Positions 12,123 to 22,900 of a stretch of 64,000 nt of DNA are shown one piece after another. Position numbers and translations under genes: made by a program. Location of the stretch: positions 11,020,704 to 11,084,703 of the forward strand of contig NC_134036.1 in assembly GCF_964204645.1 (NCBI RefSeq). Reading direction: 5' to 3'. The stretch comes from Tubulanus polymorphus. Its lineage: Eukaryota > Nemertea > Palaeonemertea > Tubulaniformes > Tubulanidae. Within the stretch, counting starts at the first letter, position 1. Each line of letters starts with the position of its first letter. The notes beneath the pieces were generated by a model that saw nothing but the letters and a program-made list of their open reading frames with translations, did no database searches and was not told the DNA's origin.

Positions 12123-12463
12123 TACCTTGTAATATAGCTTTGATATTTGATCCTATTTTCAAAATTTATAAAACTAAACTAATAGAAATCGATAATAATA
12201 AAAGTGAAGTTGTTGATAATTTAAGTAATGTAATTGATAATAATGCAATACCTTCTACATCTAATAATGTAATACCTTCTATATCTAATGATGTAATACC
12301 TTCTACATCTAATAATGTAATACCTTCTACATCTAATAATGTAATACCTTCTACATCTAATAATGTAATACCTTCTACATCTAATAATGTAATACCTTCT
12401 ACATCTAATAATGAAATAATATTAAATATTAGTGAAAATAGAAATTATTGTGATTATTGTTAA
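12047..12463 (+). pseudogene. P1 small protein with 8-residue repeats
   Basis: Starts AATAAATGG at 12047, with an in-frame TAA at codon 5 (12059-12061), and overlaps the end of the capsid gene. The N-terminal part (HIPYIDTHANNDGLYYVIP) resembles a small Polinton protein. Its C-terminal half is a run of near-identical octapeptides (NVIPSTSN), encoded by 24-bp tandem repeats. The repeats end with a short Tyr/Cys tail. Confidence 0.5.
12237..12412 (+). repeat. 24-bp in-frame tandem repeat
   Basis: Seven or so copies of a 24-bp unit (AATGTAATACCTTCTACATC plus TAAT) encode NVIPSTSN repeats. The last five copies are nearly identical, so the expansion is recent relative to the gene. Confidence 0.85.
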
Positions 12464-12502
12464 GGTTAATTTTCAAACGCTCCATCAAATTGGAATAAAC
12501 AT

Positions 12503-12970
12503 ATGAATACAAGGGTACATATTACTAATGTTATAGAACGTGTTGGTTTAAGAGAAGTTATAGAACACCCATTTAGACATGGTACAAAATTTGTTTCAAA
12601 TAAAAAAGTAAATGGTAAAGAATTATATGAAGATTTATTATTAGCAACACCTAATAAAGATGAATTAGATTTAACCGATGCTAATAAAATATTAGGATCA
12701 AACATTGTAAAAGAAATATTAGGAGCAAACACTAAGAAAGATGATAATGAAATTATAGTTACAGATAAGCATATTGATAATAAAGATTCTATGAAACATA
12801 AAGTAGAAAATAATGATAAATTTGAATGGATGAATAAGCATAACAATGAAACAACTACTGATGATGCGGTAAAAAGGATGAAGAATAAGTATAAAAATAA
12901 AACAACTATTGATGTAGATTCGGTAGAGCATTTGAATAAATTGTTAGGGTATGATAATGAAAGTGATTAA
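12503..12970 (+). CDS. P1 hypothetical protein, 155 aa
   Basis: Continuous frame, possibly beginning upstream at 12476 where it is open but has no ATG. It includes RVGLREVIEHPFRHGTKFV and a lysine-rich, acidic tail (DKHIDNKDSMKHK and following). I do not recognise the family. It is the last rightward gene before the convergent repeat region. Confidence 0.5.
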   Translation: MNTRVHITNVIERVGLREVIEHPFRHGTKFVSNKKVNGKELYEDLLLATPNKDELDLTDANKILGSNIVKEILGANTKKDDNEIIVTDKHIDNKDSMKHKVENNDKFEWMNKHNNETTTDDAVKRMKNKYKNKTTIDVDSVEHLNKLLGYDNESD

Positions 12971-13408
12971 AATATTAATTATATTTAACTCAAATAATAA
13001 TATTGGTTGAAAATTGTATAAAATAATAGTTAATAAAAAAGGGGGTTTTAAGTATTTAAGGTATCTAATAGGGTATCTAATACATATCTAATACATATCT
13101 AATACATATTATTTGAAAATACCTTAAATTATATTTCTTTTTTAAATTTATATTGAAACCTTAGTAATAATAAATAACCTTTATTATTTTAAAACTTATT
13201 CATATATTAGTTGAAAAAATAAAAATAAATTGGTTGAAAATTGTATAAATAATATTTATTTTAAAAAAGGGGGTTTTAAGTATTTAAGGTATCTAATAGG
13301 GTATCAGGTATTAGGGTATCTAATAGGGTATCAGGTATTAGGGTATCTAATAGGGTATCAGGTATTAGGGTATCTAATAGGGTATCTAATACACAGATAT
13401 ATAAATAG
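12971..13408. repeat. Convergence region: G-tracts and 27-bp tandem repeats
   Basis: The rightward and leftward P1 gene arms meet here. A segment starting GGTTGAAAATTGTATAAA occurs twice (from about 13005 and 13229), each followed by AAAAAAGGGGGTTTTAAG. At 13288-13390 a 27-bp unit (GGTATCTAATAGGGTATCAG plus GTATTAG) is repeated more than three times. It could serve as a bidirectional terminator or replication feature. No gene is seen in it. Confidence 0.7.
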
Positions 13409-14020
13409 TTATTTTATAAATTTATATTCATATGGAAATTGTAGTCTCATTAATAATTTTGAACCTTTATTATTCTTTAATTTATTCATATATTCATCAT
13501 GTAATTCAGTAGGTATAATTTGATTTTCTTCCAATGATTGTTGCATAGATTTTCTATCTTTGTTATAAAATAAAACTAGAAATCTTATATTCTCCCTAAT
13601 GTCTTTAACAATTGAATTATATTTTTGATTTAAAACCCATGTTGTTATCCCAAAATGTCTCCCAGAGAAAGCTAAATAACATAACTCACTTTCTCTAACG
13701 TTTGAATCATGTAAATTTGCGCAATCATCTATAATGAATAATGTATTTGATCGTTTGTAAGTATCAATTGCTATTTTAATACAATTATCTAAATTTTCTT
13801 TTACTGTTTTAGGATTTAATATAATAAACTTTTTTATCTTAACTATATCTCTATTATATGTTTTATTCATTTCATAAGTAGGACAAAATAATATTATGTT
13901 ATCAAAATGATTCTTATAAATAGTTTCTAACAAATCTAATATGAAATGTGTTTTACCACAATTGGTTACTCCAGTAACTAACATATTATGCGGTATAAAT
14001 ATAGATAAATCTTTATTCAT
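13409..14020 (-). CDS. P1 genome-packaging ATPase
   Basis: Intact 203-codon gene of the FtsK/HerA-type packaging ATPase found in Polintons. Walker A is GVTNCGKT (residues 17-24) and Walker B is TLFIIDDCA (about 94-102). A later SGRHFGITTWVLNQKYN stretch fits the sensor region. It would pump element DNA into capsids. It starts TAAATG and overlaps the integrase stop by eight bases, as expected of compact viral genes. It is one of the few unbroken P1 genes. Confidence 0.85.
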   Translation of the reverse strand: MNKDLSIFIPHNMLVTGVTNCGKTHFILDLLETIYKNHFDNIILFCPTYEMNKTYNRDIVKIKKFIILNPKTVKENLDNCIKIAIDTYKRSNTLFIIDDCANLHDSNVRESELCYLAFSGRHFGITTWVLNQKYNSIVKDIRENIRFLVLFYNKDRKSMQQSLEENQIIPTELHDEYMNKLKNNKGSKLLMRLQFPYEYKFIK

Positions 14021-15119
14021 TTATTCTTTTAATTTTACTAGATAAAATCCATTCATTAAATTTATCATCATATCCTTTATATTTCACCAAAGAATACTTT
14101 TTTCCTTTAAGAGTTTTTGTTTTCAATACTTTTTCTATTTTATATTCTATTTCATCTGGATTTGGTACAAGTGATAATTCTTGTTCATAGAAATAACCTA
14201 ATATTTCTTCATCTTTTAGATCTTCTAACTTATAAACAAATGGTTTAGTTAATATTATCTTTTTAATCTTGAATATTTCTTCTGTAAAATTAGGGGTATA
14301 ACCTTTATAAAATGTTTTTCTATATTTAGATATGCTAACGTGTTGTCCTATCTTAAATTTAGGTTCTCCAAAATCATGTGTAACAAATGCTCCATATAAA
14401 TTATTCCAAACTATTTCTGAATTATCTTCTTTTCTAGCTTGTATAGGTTTCATATTTATAGAACTATGTTTAGAATTATTATAACCTTTCACTAAATCAT
14501 CTAACACATCGATATATTTGTATGTTTCATTAGCAGTATTTCCATATATATCCACATTAATATTTCCACATTCTAGTTTTCAATGTTTTATTAAACCTTT
14601 CTATAATAGATGCTTTTTTATCTGAATATGTTGAAAAATAATCTACATCGTTATCGGATAATAGTTTTTTGACATGTTTGTTATAAAATTCTTTACCTTC
14701 ATCAAATTGTATCTTATCTGGAATAGCTTCTTTAAATATTGATTTAAAAGCATTTGTCACTTCTATACCAGTTTTATTTTTGATTGGAATTGACCATGCG
14801 TATCGACTGAATATGTCTATAACATTTAATATCCAGAAATATCCTTTGTTGTATTCCTCTAAGTTCTGTCAATTAAATCTGCTTGCCATTGTTGATCGAT
14901 ATATGAAACCATAACTTTTCTTGTTAAATAAGTTTTATCCATTTTCTTGTGTATTTGATATGTTGGTTGATTTTGTAACCATGATTTCAATTCACTTTAT
15001 TTCATATTACCATTTTCTTTATCAGATTTAATTTTATTCCATAATTCTGTAACGTTAGAATATGATACTTTACTTCCTGGGTTGTAATATAACTCTCTTA
15101 AATATTGTTCTTTTTTCAT
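14013..15119 (-). pseudogene. P1 integrase (rve core plus chromodomain), broken
   Basis: Catalytic residues fit the DDE integrase core: D in QQWQADLID, D in IQFDEGKEFYN and E in SIIERFNKTLK. The C-terminal part contains a GYTPNFTEEIF motif and a chromodomain (SLVKYKGYDDKFNEWILSS). Breaks: an in-frame TAA about 40 codons from the start, a frameshift just after the first Asp (near 14870), and a frameshift after RMWKY (near 14557). It would have inserted element DNA into host chromosomes; the chromodomain may target chromatin. Confidence 0.85.
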
Positions 15120-15125
15120 CTTATT

Positions 15126-15494
15126 TTAATCCATTAATAATAATTTAGATTTAGTTTCAATGGCTTTATGATTCGACTTATTTTCTGGTATGATAGGTTT
15201 ATCATCGTTGGAATCATCTTTATCATCAAATTTGAATTTTGATTTATACAGTATATAGTACACCGGATAATATAATAACTGTTACTAATCCAATTGTAAT
15301 ATATAATTTATAATTACTTCCAGCATTAGAAGAATCAGATGGATTATTATTTGAATCAATATCAGATAATTTCTGTGGTTCATTTATATCAGTTAATTTC
15401 TTTTTCTTAGCTTTTTTAATTCAGCAGATCTTTTACCTAATTCTCTTGACCATTTAATTTGTTTCTCGGATCTAGGCTTCTTCTTTAACGCCAT
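15126..15494 (-). pseudogene. P1 single-pass membrane protein with basic N-terminus
   Basis: ATG at 15494 overlaps the preceding stop (TGATG). The N-terminus is very basic (MALKKKPRSEKQIKWSREL). After a frameshift in an A/T run near 15413 there is a membrane segment (LYITIGLVTVIILSGVLY). A second frameshift near 15245 leads to an acidic tail ending at 15126. A basic start, one TM and an acidic tail match a small protein often placed next to the integrase in this lineage. Confidence 0.5.
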
Positions 15495-16096
15495 CACTCA
15501 TTTATTTTAGTTAATTTTTGTTCTGATTCATTTTCTGTTTCACCGTTTGGTTGTAGTTCATCTGTTTCGTTCTTACCTGATTTATATTCCATAGGCTTGA
15601 TATTCGAAAATGTTATGACGCCAGTAGAAATTAATGTCATAACCGATCCTAATTGAAATGAAGCATAACCAACCCATTTTTGTAATTCAGTCATAACTAA
15701 ATAGTCATTTTTCAAATCACTATATAATTTATTTTCATCATCAATTGGTATTAACTGGTTACATAACTTAGAATAACATTTGACAATACCATTTGAAATA
15801 GAATCATTTATTTGGGCTAATCTTGCCTATTCATAAATCTTAAAATATTTTATTACTTTATCAGGTTTCATAGCATCTAATTCTTGAAAAGTTATTATTT
15901 TTCCCAAGAAATCTTTAGATTTTCCTCCAGCAATCAATAGTTCTAGATGATGCTTACAATATAAATAGTATTCATAATCTATATTACAATTAACTTGAGC
16001 ACAATTAGTTACAACTGTATCTTTATTATCAATTATACCCAAATCATCTAATGTTTTTTCAATATTAATACTATTCTTATTAGATTTCTTTGACAT
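15494..16096 (-). pseudogene. P1 conserved accessory protein with one in-frame TAG
   Basis: The start MSKKSNKNSIN (TATAAATG context) leads to YLYCKHHLELLIAGGKSKD and FKIYE, then TAG (15827-15829), and the same frame continues ARLAQINDSISNG to 15494. In the conserved Polinton family I recognise, these two halves are contiguous (a YEARL junction), so the TAG is a nonsense mutation and not a gene boundary. The C-terminal half has a hydrophobic stretch (VGYASFQLGSVMTLISTGV). Function unknown. Confidence 0.6.
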
Positions 16097-16303
16097 TTAT
16101 ATTAGAGAAAAGAAGAAAAAAAAAATATTATAAGTCTTCTTCAAATGATACTAGCTACTTAAAGCTAAAGAATTTCTATTCGGATCTATTCAAAATATAA
16201 AGTATTCTCTTTTTGAAAAGAAAATATTAAAAATATAATAGAATTCACTGGTTAGTTGAAGTTATATAATTGTTAATATTTTTTATTTGAGATATATTAT
16301 TCT
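16097..16303. other. Short P1 intergenic region
   Basis: A+T-rich spacer between the HNH gene and the accessory gene. No motif beyond the TATAAATG start of the downstream gene is seen. Confidence 0.5.
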
Positions 16304-16980
16304 TTAACCACTCATTAAAGACTCAACGTATTGTTCATTATTTGGATCATTGTTCCATTGATCAATAAATTTCTTTGCCTTTGTTAACTGTTCTAAATAT
16401 AACTGTAAATCTATTTTATTAGATTTGATTTTATATTCTTTCTTTTCAAGAGGTCTTAAATTTTTCAAACCCCAAATAAGTTTTTTATTGTATTCATCAT
16501 TCATGTTAAATTTAGATATTGGTAACGTATGATCAATATGAAAATAATCTCCATAATTATCTATATTCATTTGACTATCGAATTGAAATATAATCCACGA
16601 TTTGAGAAATTCATCTGAACAACCCAACAAATTAGATAATGTTTCTGAATGTGTTTCTTTGTTGAATAATTGTGTTAATCTAGATCTTAAGCATTGTTTC
16701 AATCTAAAATTAAGATCTGTTTGATATCTTTCTCTCATATATTCTGCCATATAATAATTATAATGTTCTATATTATCTTCTCGATATTGTTTGGTATATA
16801 GTTTAGTGCAAGTTTTACAGCAATATTGAAAACCATCTTTGCTAATCTTACGCTTACTAAATTCTTTAAATGGTTTACACTATGGTTTACTAATTCACAC
16901 TTAGAACACTTCTTGTAATATATATTTATAACACCAGTGTTATTTGTAATATTGATAATTTGTGGTTGTTCTGGTTCCAT
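16304..16980 (-). pseudogene. P1 HNH endonuclease with N-terminal zinc ribbon (broken)
   Basis: The gene starts TAATAAATGG with MEPEQPQIINITNN and a KKCSKC zinc-ribbon half. After a frameshift near 16870 a second Cys pair (YCCKTC) follows, then the HNH core FHIDHTLPISKFN ... LKNLRPLEKKE (16304-16750). This architecture is typical of free-standing or homing HNH nucleases of viruses and phages. A closely related core is inserted in the P1 polymerase at 4793-5213. Confidence 0.75.
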
Positions 16981-18266
16981 TTATTATATGTATTTTTTTA
17001 CTAATTTGGTTAATATTTTAGAATCCTCTTCCATTTCTTCGACCAACGTCATCCTTTTTCATTCCTCGCTGCTTTTGATAAGTCGTTTCAGTTCCTTGAT
17101 ATCTAAATCATACCAGTTACAATACCCGCGTCACATGCGGGCATACAGGAGCGCTTTTGCTTAATGTGCATGTGTTGATCATAATTATATATTCATTCTG
17201 TAAATAGAAACAACTGAAAACATAAAATATCAAAACGCACTAGGCAAGACCGGGCATTCAGGCCCGGTTTGGATCAATGCGCATGCGCTAATCATAATTA
17301 TATATTCATTCTGTAAATTCTGTAAAATAGAAACAACTGAACACAGAAAATTCAAACGTATGCGCACTAGGCAAGACCGGGCATTCGGGCCTGGTTTGGA
17401 TCAATGCGCATGCGCTAACTATAATTGAAACGACTGAACATAAAAATTCACCAAACAGATTTACACAATTCATTATACAAGTTGTTCAGTCGTTTCTTCC
17501 AATACATCATTTGATTTCTATAAATACAATTTATAATTACAAACATTTTTTCAATTGCCGGTAAATATTTAACTACATCAACAAACGTTAAACTTAATCA
17601 TTGGAGTCTTAATGTTTTTGAAATTCTTATATAGTTTCTTCTTCGATCTTTTGTGATTCTTGTGTTTCTTGTGCCAATTTATATTGGTTCGATATCCATT
17701 GCTGTTGATTCCACAGTCATAAAGGAATGCTCAATATCTTGAGTTTCTCTATCGCTTCTTGATGTGTATGACGTTTTATTAATCTAAAAGATATCAGCGG
17801 TAACTCTAATTATCTAAAAGATATACTAAATACACTTAAAAATATATCTAAAGGTTTCATATTTAATAGCCCCAATAACTACAAAAAACAGTACTTACAT
17901 TTAGATTTAGAATTGTAAACTATAAACTCCGATTTTGCGTTTCGAGAGAGAATATCCTAAGCGTTATGTTACATCGTCTATTCAGTTCCGGTGCGATTTT
18001 GAAATGAACACGTCGTCGATTATGCCACGTCATCTAGTTCCGGTACACCTTCTAGAATGATCTTTTGTAGAATGATCGCGTTTGTAGTATTATGACTCAT
18101 ATGTCTCGGCGTCATAGTAACAGCTGTGACAGCTGTGAATCAATAGATTTATTCAATTATTTTGTAATACCAGCTGTTACACGAGGATTCGCGCAATATG
18201 ATTAAACGTTTCTATTAACTGAGAAAATCAATAACAAAGGCAACGTATCTTTATATAGAAATCAAA
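16981..18266. other. Spacer with 127-bp tandem repeat, no gene
   Basis: Less A+T-rich than P1. No coding potential recognised. A direct repeat occupies 17158-17450 and the rest (17450-18266) is unremarkable. It separates P1 from the zinc-finger remnant at 18.3 kb and may be an insertion. Confidence 0.5.
17158..17450. repeat. 127-bp tandem repeat, two to three units
   Basis: CGCACTAGGCAAGACCGGGC recurs at 17236 and 17363, and TCATAATTATATATTCATTC recurs in each unit. The first unit is partial. Unit copies are about 90% alike by eye. Confidence 0.75.
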
Positions 18267-18581
18267 TTATGTACAACGCCCGAACATACTTGTAAATATA
18301 TTATCTTTATCAAAATAATCTTCACCTATATTTCGAGTATGAATTTTAGATTTTAAATGTTCATTTTAATATCTTTTATCACTGAATGATTGATTACATG
18401 TATCACATTTGTATGTTTCTTTTTCATTCTTTAATTCATCTAATTTAGTTTCTAATATATCATCTTTATATTTTAACTTTAATTTATTCTCTAAATGTGT
18501 TTTAGTTTTATTGTGTCTTGATTTTTGGGATTTATCTGTATTGATATTACATGTTGGGCAGTAGTACTTATTTGCTTCCAT
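18267..18581 (-). pseudogene. P1-lineage two-finger zinc protein with in-frame stop
   Basis: MEANKYYCPTCNINTDKSQK gives a first Cys2-His2 finger (C8, C11, H20-type spacing to KTKTH). A second (YKCDTCNQSFSDK) is cut by a TAA at 18366-18368, after which the same frame supplies EHLKSKIH. The composition and the upstream sequence AAAATTGATTTTAGAAGTT match the P1 lineage. It sits just inside terminal-like sequence at 18661. Confidence 0.6.
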
Positions 18582-18660
18582 TTTAATACTAAATTTTTTG
18601 CTAAAATTGATTTTAGAAGTTCTTCATTTATATTTTATTCATGTATATGAATATTTTAAG

Positions 18661-18820
18661 AGTAATAGGGGTTCAGTTGTTCTAGGTTAAAGGTTGAACG
18701 GGCGGGTGAGTAAAAAATGAAAAATATGAAAATAATAATAATTTCTACTTGAATGAGGAGTGAAACTCATAAAAAATGAAAAATAAATTCGAGCGTGCGA
18801 GAATTTATTTTTTTTTTCAA
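18661..18820. repeat. P1-lineage terminal-type sequence (single arm)
   Basis: Starts AGTAATAGGGG and shares a 70-bp stretch, including TGAGTAAAAAATGAAAAAT, with the palindrome at 29450-29596. It is followed by a stem region (AAATTCGAGCGTGCGAGAAT) and then cut by a host repeat at about 18820. It is best read as a terminal inverted repeat of a P1-type element. Which side was the outer end is uncertain. Confidence 0.55.
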
Positions 18821-18822
18821 TA

Positions 18823-18962
18823 TCTAGCCAATCAGATGCATGATATTCATAGGGAATATGATTGGCCAATGAAGGGTTTGCGGTCAAGGTTTGTATAAGC
18901 GTGAGCTTCCGTGGACGGCAAAAAAACCCTGGCAAGTGAAGATGGACGTGGGCGGAAGATAC
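18823..18962. repeat. Dispersed host repeat, copy 1
   Basis: CTAGCCAATCAGATGCATG followed by CCAATGAAGGGTTTGCGG and AAACCCTGGCAAGTGAAGAT has a diverged counterpart at 30903-31115. No coding potential. Confidence 0.6.
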
Positions 18963-19321
18963 TATAGACATTGATCGTGTAATATATAATCCTCGCTTGC
19001 TAGATCGAAGTGACTGAAGCCATTGCCACTATTATGTTATTTTCAATCATATGAATTTCCGTGTGAAAAAGAGGACAATTAAATTGTGACAACTGAGAAA
19101 CTTTCTCGATTTAAAATTTACCACTCGTCATTATCGTTAACATCATCAGAGTTTCTGTAGATACTCGTTTCATTGCTAAGTAAGACCCCGCAATTGATAT
19201 GAAAGGTTAGATTTGAACAGTTTTGGGTTAATCTAAACCCCATCAACAGAGATATCAAAATGGTATAATAATGAATTCCAGTAATAAACACATATAGTTG
19301 TTATCAAGGAAGTTCGGGAAC
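18963..19321. other. Non-coding spacer left of P2
   Basis: No gene or clear repeat seen. Composition is ordinary host-like. Confidence 0.5.
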
Positions 19322-19352
19322 AGTAGTAGGGTATGTCACTATGGGGCCACAG

Positions 19353-19780
19353 TGGAGGGAGGAGGGAGGAGTGAGGAGGGAGGAGGAATGACGTCATACC
19401 GGAAGTGACGTCATACCGGAAGTGACGTAATCCAAGATGGCGACCGGAAGTGACGTCATCCAAGATGGCGGCCGGAAGTTGCGGTTAAAATTCAAATTTC
19501 AAATTTTTGGCGGGAAAATTCAAAATTTTTCCGTTAAATCCAAATCAAATTATTGACAACAAATCCAAATCAATTTATTGGCGGTGTTAAATCCAAATCA
19601 AATTTATTGGCGGTGTTCAATCCAAATTTATTTATTGGTATGATTGAATCCTAGATGGCGCTTACGCATTCCTATGCGTGTTTATGGGAAAAGTTGAATC
19701 CTAGATGGCGCTATTACGAGATCCTATGTGTACGTGGAGGTGAGGGGGGAAGTGAAGTTAAATCCTAGATGGCGCTTTTC
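19353..19780. promoter_or_regulatory. P2 terminal region with CRE, ETS, YY1 and E2F-like sites
   Basis: A GGAGGGAGGAGGGAGG purine tract (19355-19386) is followed by TGACGTCA at 19389, 19406 and 19451 and TGACGTAA at 19423, each later copy joined to CCGGAAG (ETS-type). AAGATGGCG (YY1-type) occurs at 19434 and 19462. TTTGGCGGGAAAA, an E2F-type site, is at 19506-19518. Then come repeats of AATCCAAATCAA and three copies of AATCCTAGATGGCGC (about 19646, 19696, 19762). The motifs are seen; binding is inferred from consensus. The P3 start (33.45-33.6 kb) has a similar motif set. Confidence 0.6.
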
Positions 19781-19971
19781 CCTGAGTACGGGCAAATTCG
19801 AGACAAAGAAAACCAAAAATTAAAAAACTAACGTTTTGATCATTCTTTCGTTTTATTAAGAATGAATAACAAATACACAATAAATACACAATAAATAGAA
19901 TAAATAAGATAAAATACACAATAAATAGAATAAATAAATAAATAATCATATACACTGCGTTATTTCCTATA

Positions 19972-22900
19972 TCAATATCCGAACGGAAGCGTGTTATACC
20001 GATCTGCGGGGTCGAAAGCTCGTTTAGTATAAACCGCGCGATATATTTTTCGTTCGTCTCTATTGTAAATAGAACAGTCCTTGATCTTTCTATTAATTTT
20101 GTCGGGGTTTGATATGTAAAGATGGTCGTACTTTTCTTCGACAATTATATCTACCATGGAACCAAAGTTTACAATTTGTTTGTTTCGAAAATTCAAATTG
20201 ATCCCTTTAACTTTACATTCAGTCGAAAATGTATTATCTCTAGGACTAAATACCCGATATGCATAATTTTTTGGTCCAGCCGAAACAAATTCTGAAATAA
20301 ACGACCCCTCCCCGTATTTATCAACCAATTCATCGGTCATATCACCCAAAAAATTCCCGGTCGGCGGATCCCATTCACCAGGTTTCACGCTATAAATAAT
20401 GGAGTCGGTATCCGTGTATAGGGTTCGTTCCCCTAATTTCTCCATATAACTATAGAGAATAAGCCGCGCATGAGCCGTTGTGAAAGCTGCTAAGGCGACA
20501 CTGGTTTTGTTTGTCGATTCGACAAATTCTTCGCGTTTTTTTGTAATGCACTCTTAGCACCTCGTCATTACACAACAACAAATCGCTTATCTCTAAGGTT
20601 TGATCTAAAAGCATTCTATATAATTCCCCGGGGTCCGAAATATATTTGGCCGTCGTTTTATTTTCATTCTGGCCGAGTTTACCCCACATCGAATTCAAAC
20701 ATAATTTCGCGACAGTTCGCATCCCCTTGGCTTTTTTAATTTTATCTTCTTCGAGTTGGATACCCTCCCTTTCTAAATAATCGGAAATGAATTTATCCTT
20801 TTGTTCGCGAGACATATCTTTAGCCGGCCAGCCACTAGCTTCAGTTTTAACTTTGAGGAATTTCCCTATGTAATCCTCGAATAAACCCGTTTCATTAGTC
20901 TCCCAATTCCAAATTTCATATATATCTAATATCTTATAACCAAGTTTCACTGCTTTTTGTACCTCTAAAGTTACCCAGGTACCGGTTATCGAACGTTCGT
21001 CAGCCGAGTGATGACACTTTTCGCGCTGATTGCTTTCATTAGCGCACGTTCGACACAATGGGAAAGTCAATTTCCCATACGATCTATACGGGAGTACGGG
21101 TAGATATAAACCCCGAGGTGGTAAAACCTTACACTTGATCAACCCGTAATAATTTTCGATATCGCCGAAGTTTTCAGTCACAATACTCGGATGACCGATC
21201 GGATAACTACAACGACTGTTGACGTACGGGTATAACGAACATATGTCGATGTATTTGATTTTTTCTTCACCCTCGGCTTTGCGATAAATTTTTATCGCGT
21301 TCGTACGACCTCCGAAAAATGCGTCACGTGGTTGCAATGGATCGAGAAAATCAGATTTCTTGACAAAATCTGCAAACGCGTGGTTTTCTTTAACCAAGTC
21401 ACGATATTCGTGTTCCCAAAATTCTACCAAATTGTAACCCAAAGCTCTAATTTTAGATGTTTTTTTCTAATGTGGCCTGATATAATTCACCAATTTTACG
21501 ATCGGGTCGTACCGGAGATATCAAATCCGGATTTTTGAAACACTTAGGGCATCCGTGATTTAAACAACCGTGAAATTCATACACGGTATTGGATTCGGCG
21601 TGATAACCGTCTACTTTAAAGTGGGCAATCGATACTTCGCCGCCGTTCAACGCGTGTTGGACTCTAATGTCGTTCGTTGTGGATACCCATTTCAAGCAGT
21701 TAATTGCCATATTGGAAAATTTTGCATTAGGCTTATAGCCACCCGGAGGGATTAGCCCTATTGTTGTTGGTTTCAAAAAGTTTGTTCGTAACGCCACATT
21801 GCACGCCGATGCTATAGTGATGCTATTACGAAATGGATCAACAGCCGAAAGAGCAAAGAATTGATGTTGAAAATTTACGACCGATTGTATTAGAATATCC
21901 ACATCCGAACGACAGTATTCGACCAACTCGCGCTGCATGTCAAAAATGAAATTTTCAGACTGCCGATCGCTATGCCACTTTATTAAATCAGACCGCTCGC
22001 TCGAACTAAGACCGTCGGGATTGTAATATTCTATATCGGGAATAGGTCCGACGTAATCAATATTCTCGCGAGTGCAGAATTTATACGGAAAATACCCTTT
22101 TTTTCAATTCTGGAATACCTAGTGTTTCAGGTAATTTACCAAGTTTCATTGGTAGAAAATTCAGTGTGTCCAAAAACTTTATGTCCAAACTTTTAACGGT
22201 CATAGTCATTATTTTCCCACCGTTTGGTACAATATCTGGTAATATACCTTGTGAAACAAAATATTGCAGAATAAAGTAACCGTCAAAGGATTGAAAATTA
22301 TGCGCAAAAACAATGGCGCCCCTATTCTCTTCCGTAAACAACCACTCGCAGAATTCAGAGTCCGTTTTAAACACGTGTTCGTGTTTACCGCAATAATCGC
22401 AAACCGAGTCGGGGTCCGTTTCGACCATTCACACATTTGACATATTCTATGCGCTATACCCAAGACGACAACGTGGTTCGATTCCACAGTCGTTGTTTCG
22501 AAATCGAATGCGATGAACTTTCTATATTTCAGCTCATCGCCAGCCTTGTCCGCATCCAAATACGGGTTAATTAGTGTATGAGGGGTGCCCTGTTCCTCAG
22601 AAACTATGTGATCCTGACTTTTGGCAACCCCGATGTAGCAAAGATGATCGCTCGGTTTTCGCTCTTTACATGAACTGCAGTATTTATGACCGCAGTCGTG
22701 AGATTTGAGATCAAGCTTCTTTCTAGGTACAATAGACCCGCATTGTAAACATCTCGCCTTTGAATCGCATAAGCTTGACCCATCCATTCTCGGTCTGCAG
22801 TGTCTGGCTAAACACGCCTCCGATTTAAAATAAATGTTGCATTTTTTGCATAAATGGTCTCCTCTTTGTTGTCCGCAATTGCCTAAACAAAGTCTGCATT

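Larger units (their letters stand above)
2805..16980. mobile_element. P1: A+T-rich Polinton/Maverick element (decayed)
   Basis: The segment holds a near-complete virus-like gene set: family B protein-primed DNA polymerase, retrovirus-type integrase with chromodomain, packaging ATPase, penton-like and major capsid candidates, and small proteins I recognise as conserved in invertebrate Polinton loci. Left-arm genes read right and right-arm genes read left, converging near 13 kb. Most genes have one or two breaks, so it is an inactive copy. Terminal inverted repeats and the target duplication are not visible at these edges. A P1-lineage zinc-finger gene and terminal-like sequence at 18.3-18.8 kb may be its displaced right end. 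Confidence 0.85.

Noticed and set aside
12237-13400. CRISPR-like arrays
   Set aside because: The 24-bp and 27-bp repeats are contiguous without unique spacers, and the DNA is eukaryotic. They are simple tandem repeats.
14013-15119. LTR retrotransposon integrase
   Set aside because: The rve core plus chromodomain could suggest a chromovirus, but no gag, reverse transcriptase or LTRs are present, and packaging ATPase and capsid genes adjoin it.
16768-16980. Separate small gene MEPEQPQIIN
   Set aside because: It is the frameshifted N-terminal half of the HNH gene, as shown by the zinc-ribbon Cys pairs continuing in the next frame.
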